64,000 nt of DNA. Source: Propionibacteriaceae bacterium ZF39 (lineage in GTDB: Bacteria; Actinomycetota; Actinomycetes; Propionibacteriales; Propionibacteriaceae). The notes below the pieces were generated by a model that saw nothing but the letters and a program-made list of their open reading frames with translations, ran no database searches and was not told the DNA's origin. This document shows positions 60,603 to 64,000 of this stretch, one piece after another. Position 1 is the stretch's first letter. Every line of letters starts with the position of its first letter. Where the stretch lies: contig CP154795.1 in the NCBI GenBank assembly GCA_039565995.1, positions 1 to 64,000 of the forward strand, in the 5' to 3' direction. The position numbers were made by a program, and so were the translations under genes.

Positions 60603-61847
60603 ATGAGCGCACAGAATCCTCCCGGACCGCAGGGTCCCCAGGGCCAGAACGGCCCCCACGGTCAGGGCCCGAACGGCCCCCAGGGTCCCGGCGGCTGGGG
60701 TCCGGCTCCGGGCCCGCAGGGAGATCCGTGGGCCGGCGGTTCGCCCGGTCCCGGTGCGTCGAACCCGAACCCCCAGGGCTTCCCGGGTTATCAGGGCTCG
60801 CCTCCCCAGGATCCGCGTCCGGTCGGGCCCCGGGGTCCCGGTGCCCCCGGCCCCGGTGCTCCGGGCTACCCCGGCCAGCCTGGTCAGCTCGCCCCCAAGC
60901 CGAAGAAGAAGCGCGGCCCGCTGCCCATCATCATCGGAGCGGCGGTGCTCACCCTCGCGCTGATCGGCATCCTGATCGGCGCCGTGGCGGCCGGGTCGGG
61001 TGACTCGATGGAGAAGGGCGTCAATCGTTATTTCGAGGCGCTCGGCCAGACCTACTCCGACGACCTCGCCAACGAGGTGGTCAACGTGCCCAGCGCGGCG
61101 GCGCTCGAGGACGCCCGCAAGCTCGCCCGGTCCCAGACCTGGACGGTCAACAGCGTGAAGACCTCGGGCAACACCGCCACGGTCAGCTACACCGTGTCGG
61201 GCCGCTCCGAAATGGTCGACCTGGAGATGCAGAAGGTCGACGGCAAATGGAAGGTCGTCGACGGCTTCTCCGAGATCACGATCAAGACCAAGCAGCCGGG
61301 CACCGATTTCACGCTCGGCTATGCGATCGACTCGATCGGCGAGGACCCGGTCGTTGTCTATCCCGGCACCTATGAGCTGCAGGGTTCCCATGACTCGGCG
61401 GTGCCGTCCTATCTCTGGGAGCCCGAGGGCGCAGAGAAATACATCACTCTCAAACCCGGTGAGAAGAAGACGCTCGAGGTCGATGCCGCCCTGACCAAGG
61501 CCGGCGAGGATCGCGTACGCTCCGCGATCGGCTCGGCCTTCGGCCGGTGCCTGACCGGCTCGGATGTGGCTCCGGCCGGCTGCCCGTTCAGCGTGACTCC
61601 GCCGACCGATCGCGCCAGCACCTACGCCACCTGGAATCTCGCCACGAGCGGCAACCGCTTTCAGGTAGCCGAACGGGCGACGATCGCCAAGGGGCAGCCG
61701 TTCACTGCCGTGTGCGCTGACTTCACGGCCAGTGTCGTCTATGAATACCGCAATCCCGCCGGCATCCAGAAGGTCCCGGCCAACAAGACCAACTTCACCG
61801 GCTGCGCCGACCTCAGCGAGGACACCCCGACGGTCACCTGGAAATAG
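60603..61847 (+). CDS. Gly/Pro-rich single-pass membrane protein
   Basis: A 414-aa protein. The first 95 residues are a collagen-like Gly/Pro/Gln-rich region (GPQGPQGQNGPHGQGPNG), then KPKKKRG and one membrane helix at about 106-129. The rest is extracellular: an NTF2-like/lumazine-binding-type domain (MEKGVNRYFEALGQTYSDD to KWKVVDGFSEI), then a domain with three Cys. The N-terminus would be cytosolic. This layout is common in actinobacterial proteins of unknown envelope function. ATG 60603, with GAGGGG upstream. Confidence 0.75.
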   Translation: MSAQNPPGPQGPQGQNGPHGQGPNGPQGPGGWGPAPGPQGDPWAGGSPGPGASNPNPQGFPGYQGSPPQDPRPVGPRGPGAPGPGAPGYPGQPGQLAPKPKKKRGPLPIIIGAAVLTLALIGILIGAVAAGSGDSMEKGVNRYFEALGQTYSDDLANEVVNVPSAAALEDARKLARSQTWTVNSVKTSGNTATVSYTVSGRSEMVDLEMQKVDGKWKVVDGFSEITIKTKQPGTDFTLGYAIDSIGEDPVVVYPGTYELQGSHDSAVPSYLWEPEGAEKYITLKPGEKKTLEVDAALTKAGEDRVRSAIGSAFGRCLTGSDVAPAGCPFSVTPPTDRASTYATWNLATSGNRFQVAERATIAKGQPFTAVCADFTASVVYEYRNPAGIQKVPANKTNFTGCADLSEDTPTVTWK

Positions 61848-61891
61848 ACCTTCCCTTCGGCCCGCCCGACGATTTAGGGCACGATGGCGGG

Positions 61892-63037
61892 GTGCACGCT
61901 GATCAGTCCATCTGGCGTACGCCCGAGGCTGCCCTCCCGGCCCCCGCCATCGGGCCTCTCAGCGGACTCCGCTTCTCGATCATGGACCTTTTCGCTGTCA
62001 CCGGCCAGCGCCTCGGGGCCGGCAATCCGACCCGTCTCGCGGAGGCCCACCCGGAGCCCGAGTCGGCCGCCATTGTCAGCCAACTCCTCGCTGCCGGCGC
62101 CATGCCCGTGGGCATCACCCACCTCGACGAGTTCGCGTACTCCCTGACCGGCGTCAACGAGCACTACGGCACCCCGCCCAACCCGCTCGCCCCTGATCGG
62201 ATCGGAGGTGGTTCCAGTTCGGGGGTGGCCAGTTCGGTCTCCACGGGAGCCTGCGAGATCGGTCTCGGCGCCGACACCGCCGGTTCGATTCGCGTGCCGG
62301 CAGCCTTCCAGGGGCTGCACGGCCTGCGTACGACCCATGGTTCCGTCAGCGCCGCCGGGGTCCTGCCGCTGGCTCCGAGCCTCGACACGATCGGCTGGAT
62401 GACCCGCGACGCCCTCACCCTCGCCCGGGTCACCGAGGCTGTTTTCGCCGGCGTTCCCGCCCGCCCCCTCGACCACATCGCCGTCTCCGCCGGCCTCATC
62501 GCCGCGGCAGACCGCGAAGTGGGCGACGCGATCTGGGGCTTCGTCGACGGCCGCATGCTCGGCCTGCCGCGTCGCGATATCGATCACGATCTCCCGCTCG
62601 ACCACTGGCGCCAGGTCATGGCCACCGTCCTCGGCTATGAGGCCTGGCAACACCATGGCGAATGGATCACCTCCCACCCGGGCAGCCTGGGCGCCGAGAT
62701 CGCCGGCCGGTTCATGTCTGCGCAGCGCATCACGCCCGAGGAGTACGCCGCAGCGGTCGCGGAGATGGCGTCCGCCCGCACAGCGATCCGAGCGCTCGTC
62801 GGCGATGACGTCCTGGTCGTGCCATCAGCGTCCAGCGTGCCGCCGCGACGGGACACCCCTGGGGCGTACGCCGCGGCGCGCATCGCCACCCACAACCTGA
62901 CCTGTCTCGCGTCCCTCGCGGGGCTCCCCGCGGTCTCCCTCCCGCTGCGCACCGCGGCGGGGCTGCCCGTCGGGGTGAGCCTCATCGGCCCACCCCACAG
63001 CGATCGGGCCCTCGTCGCGCTCGCGACGGTCCTCTGA
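61892..63037 (+). CDS. Amidase-signature-family protein lacking the catalytic Lys
   Basis: A 381-aa amidase-fold protein. The Ser-rich loop GGGSSSGVASSV (about 105-115) and the nucleophile segment GADTAGSIRVPAAFQGLHG with Ser132 are intact. The catalytic Lys, in the usual A-V-K-D context, is Met31 (SIMDLFAVTG). Without it the Ser-cisSer-Lys triad is incomplete, so normal amidase activity is doubtful. The protein is shorter than the usual 450-500 aa. GTG 61892 is used; the upstream ATG at 61884 is out of frame. Confidence 0.8.
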   Translation: MHADQSIWRTPEAALPAPAIGPLSGLRFSIMDLFAVTGQRLGAGNPTRLAEAHPEPESAAIVSQLLAAGAMPVGITHLDEFAYSLTGVNEHYGTPPNPLAPDRIGGGSSSGVASSVSTGACEIGLGADTAGSIRVPAAFQGLHGLRTTHGSVSAAGVLPLAPSLDTIGWMTRDALTLARVTEAVFAGVPARPLDHIAVSAGLIAAADREVGDAIWGFVDGRMLGLPRRDIDHDLPLDHWRQVMATVLGYEAWQHHGEWITSHPGSLGAEIAGRFMSAQRITPEEYAAAVAEMASARTAIRALVGDDVLVVPSASSVPPRRDTPGAYAAARIATHNLTCLASLAGLPAVSLPLRTAAGLPVGVSLIGPPHSDRALVALATVL

Positions 63038-63145
63038 TCGCGGCAGTCGCCCCGGCTCTCGGCAATCCTTCGTTTCACGCCCCGTCAAGGGATCGGTGCG
63101 GTTGACTGGAAGCGGCCCACATCGTGTCCAGCCCGGAGGATTCAC

Positions 63146-64000
63146 GTGAAACGAATCGCGGACTACGAGGTTGTACGCGAGCTCGGCTCCGGCAACGGCG
63201 GCAGCTATTGGCTCGCGCATACGCCGGCGAGGCTCGGGCGCAACGACGAGTTCTGTGCGCTCAAGGTGCTCGCCGTGCAGGCCAGCGGCGATGCGGTCGA
63301 GCGCCTGGTCGCGGAGCTCCGGAAATTCGCGGCGGTCGATACGCCCCATCTCGTGCGGTTTCTCGATGCGGGACAGGAAGGGCCGACCCTTTTCTTCGCC
63401 AGTGAGTTCCAGCCCAATGGATCGATCGCGCAGCACGCGGGGCGGCTGGCTCCCGCCACGGTCATCCAGGCCCTCGGCGAAGTCGCCCGGGCGGCCCACA
63501 CGCTCCACCACCACGGCCTCGTCCATCGCAATATCCGCCCGAGCAACGTCCTGCTCATGGGTTGCTCGCAATCGCGGGGCGAATCCGCGCCCCGAGTCCC
63601 GGCGCTGCGGCCGTCGACGCCACCCACCCGGTCCGCCCACATCCATCACCTGCTCGAGGACTTCGTCGCACCGAACCACCCGCTCGCCCCCTCCGATCCA
63701 CCACCCATCGCCGCACCCGCTCGCATCAACGGTCCCGTGCGTGCCGTGCTGACCGACCCGGGTCTGGCCCACGTGTTGGCCCCCGGTGCGATCGTGACCG
63801 GACTCGCTGCCTCGGCCACATTGGCGTACCTCGAACCCGACCTCGTGCGTGGTTGTCCCGCCGGCCCCACCACCGACATCTGGGGTCTCGCTGTCACGCT
63901 GCACCAGGCGCTCACCGGCGCGACCCCGTTCCCGGACCTCCCGACCACCGACCTCGGGCAGGCGCTCATCCACCTCGGCTCCGCCGAGCCGGTCATCCGG
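63146..64000 (+). CDS. Serine/threonine kinase-like protein (3' end outside window), probable pseudokinase
   Basis: An open frame from GTG 63146 (GGAGG at about 63135) to the last base, with no stop in 285 codons. It reads as a protein-kinase fold: glycine loop LGSGNGGSYWLA (about 13-24), VAIK-type Lys40 in CALKV, catalytic loop HRNIRPSNVLL (His127, Arg128, Asn129 in place of the HRD aspartate) and DPG (204-206) in place of DFG. The catalytic base is thus Asn, so phosphotransfer is doubtful. It may bind ATP or act as a scaffold. The loop between the HRN and DPG motifs is long and Pro/Ser-rich. The rest of the gene is unseen. Confidence 0.8.
   Translation, partial: MKRIADYEVVRELGSGNGGSYWLAHTPARLGRNDEFCALKVLAVQASGDAVERLVAELRKFAAVDTPHLVRFLDAGQEGPTLFFASEFQPNGSIAQHAGRLAPATVIQALGEVARAAHTLHHHGLVHRNIRPSNVLLMGCSQSRGESAPRVPALRPSTPPTRSAHIHHLLEDFVAPNHPLAPSDPPPIAAPARINGPVRAVLTDPGLAHVLAPGAIVTGLAASATLAYLEPDLVRGCPAGPTTDIWGLAVTLHQALTGATPFPDLPTTDLGQALIHLGSAEPVIR

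Overview
The window comes from the chromosome of a high-GC Gram-positive bacterium (Actinomycetota). It holds a truncated dnaA, an oriC-like region and dnaN. It also holds families typical of actinobacteria: a FadE5-type acyl-CoA dehydrogenase, an Mce3R-like tandem TetR regulator, FemX, a SigC-like ECF factor, LGFP repeats and many genes that look leaderless. Propionibacteriales is a plausible order, but there is no rRNA gene here to prove it. I found no tRNA, rRNA, CRISPR array, prophage or insertion sequence.

Replication region (1-6.7 kb): the 3' part of dnaA, a TetR gene, oriC (about 2.09-2.39 kb), a secreted PQQ-type sugar dehydrogenase with LGFP repeats, a macro-domain protein, dnaN and a small zinc-ribbon protein. 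recF and gyrB do not follow dnaN, which is unusual.

Envelope and regulation (6.6-18.2 kb): a DUF2079 membrane protein, a tyrosine phosphatase, a zinc-ribbon protein with a dead trypsin fold, an alanine-racemase-like protein, a 5'-3' exonuclease broken by an amber codon, a divergent anti-sigma/sigma pair, a femX-hydrolase-methyltransferase operon, a PrsW protease and a PH-like membrane protein.

Central and lipid metabolism (18.3-28.8 kb): a 2-oxoacid dehydrogenase operon (E1 alpha, E1 beta, E2), a secreted 5'-nucleotidase, a NeuD-like acyltransferase, fadE5 and an MFS exporter.

Catabolic island (28.9-35.6 kb): a flavin reductase fused to an IclR-like effector domain, an IclR regulator, a meta-cleavage-product hydrolase, a tandem TetR regulator, an HsaA-like flavin monooxygenase and another TetR. 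Together these look like part of an aromatic or steroid-ring degradation system whose ring-cleavage dioxygenase lies elsewhere.

Stress and envelope (35.6-42.7 kb): an SPFH/zinc-ribbon pair, a CsoR-family repressor beside a CsoR-type operator, a DsbA-like protein, a TetR, an SH3b/LAS-peptidase-like protein, and two tandem paralogous small proteins (46 and 45 aa) with a shared leader element. A 0.6-kb repeat-bearing non-coding stretch follows.

Housekeeping and PTS (42.7-64 kb): dgt and pgi (divergent), a SanA-like protein, an AlaT-like aminotransferase, an SDR with two CNNM/CorC membrane proteins, a phytoene-desaturase-like oxidoreductase, argS, a complete fructose PTS (fruR-fruK-fruA-ptsH divergent from ptsI), a Gly/Pro-rich membrane protein, an amidase-like protein lacking its catalytic Lys, and the start of a pseudokinase-like gene open at the window end.

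Three signals run across the window. About fifteen genes have a TANNNT -10 box 6-8 nt before the start codon and no ribosome binding site. Two 69-bp palindromic elements lie 12.6 kb apart. Several proteins keep a fold but have lost catalytic residues.
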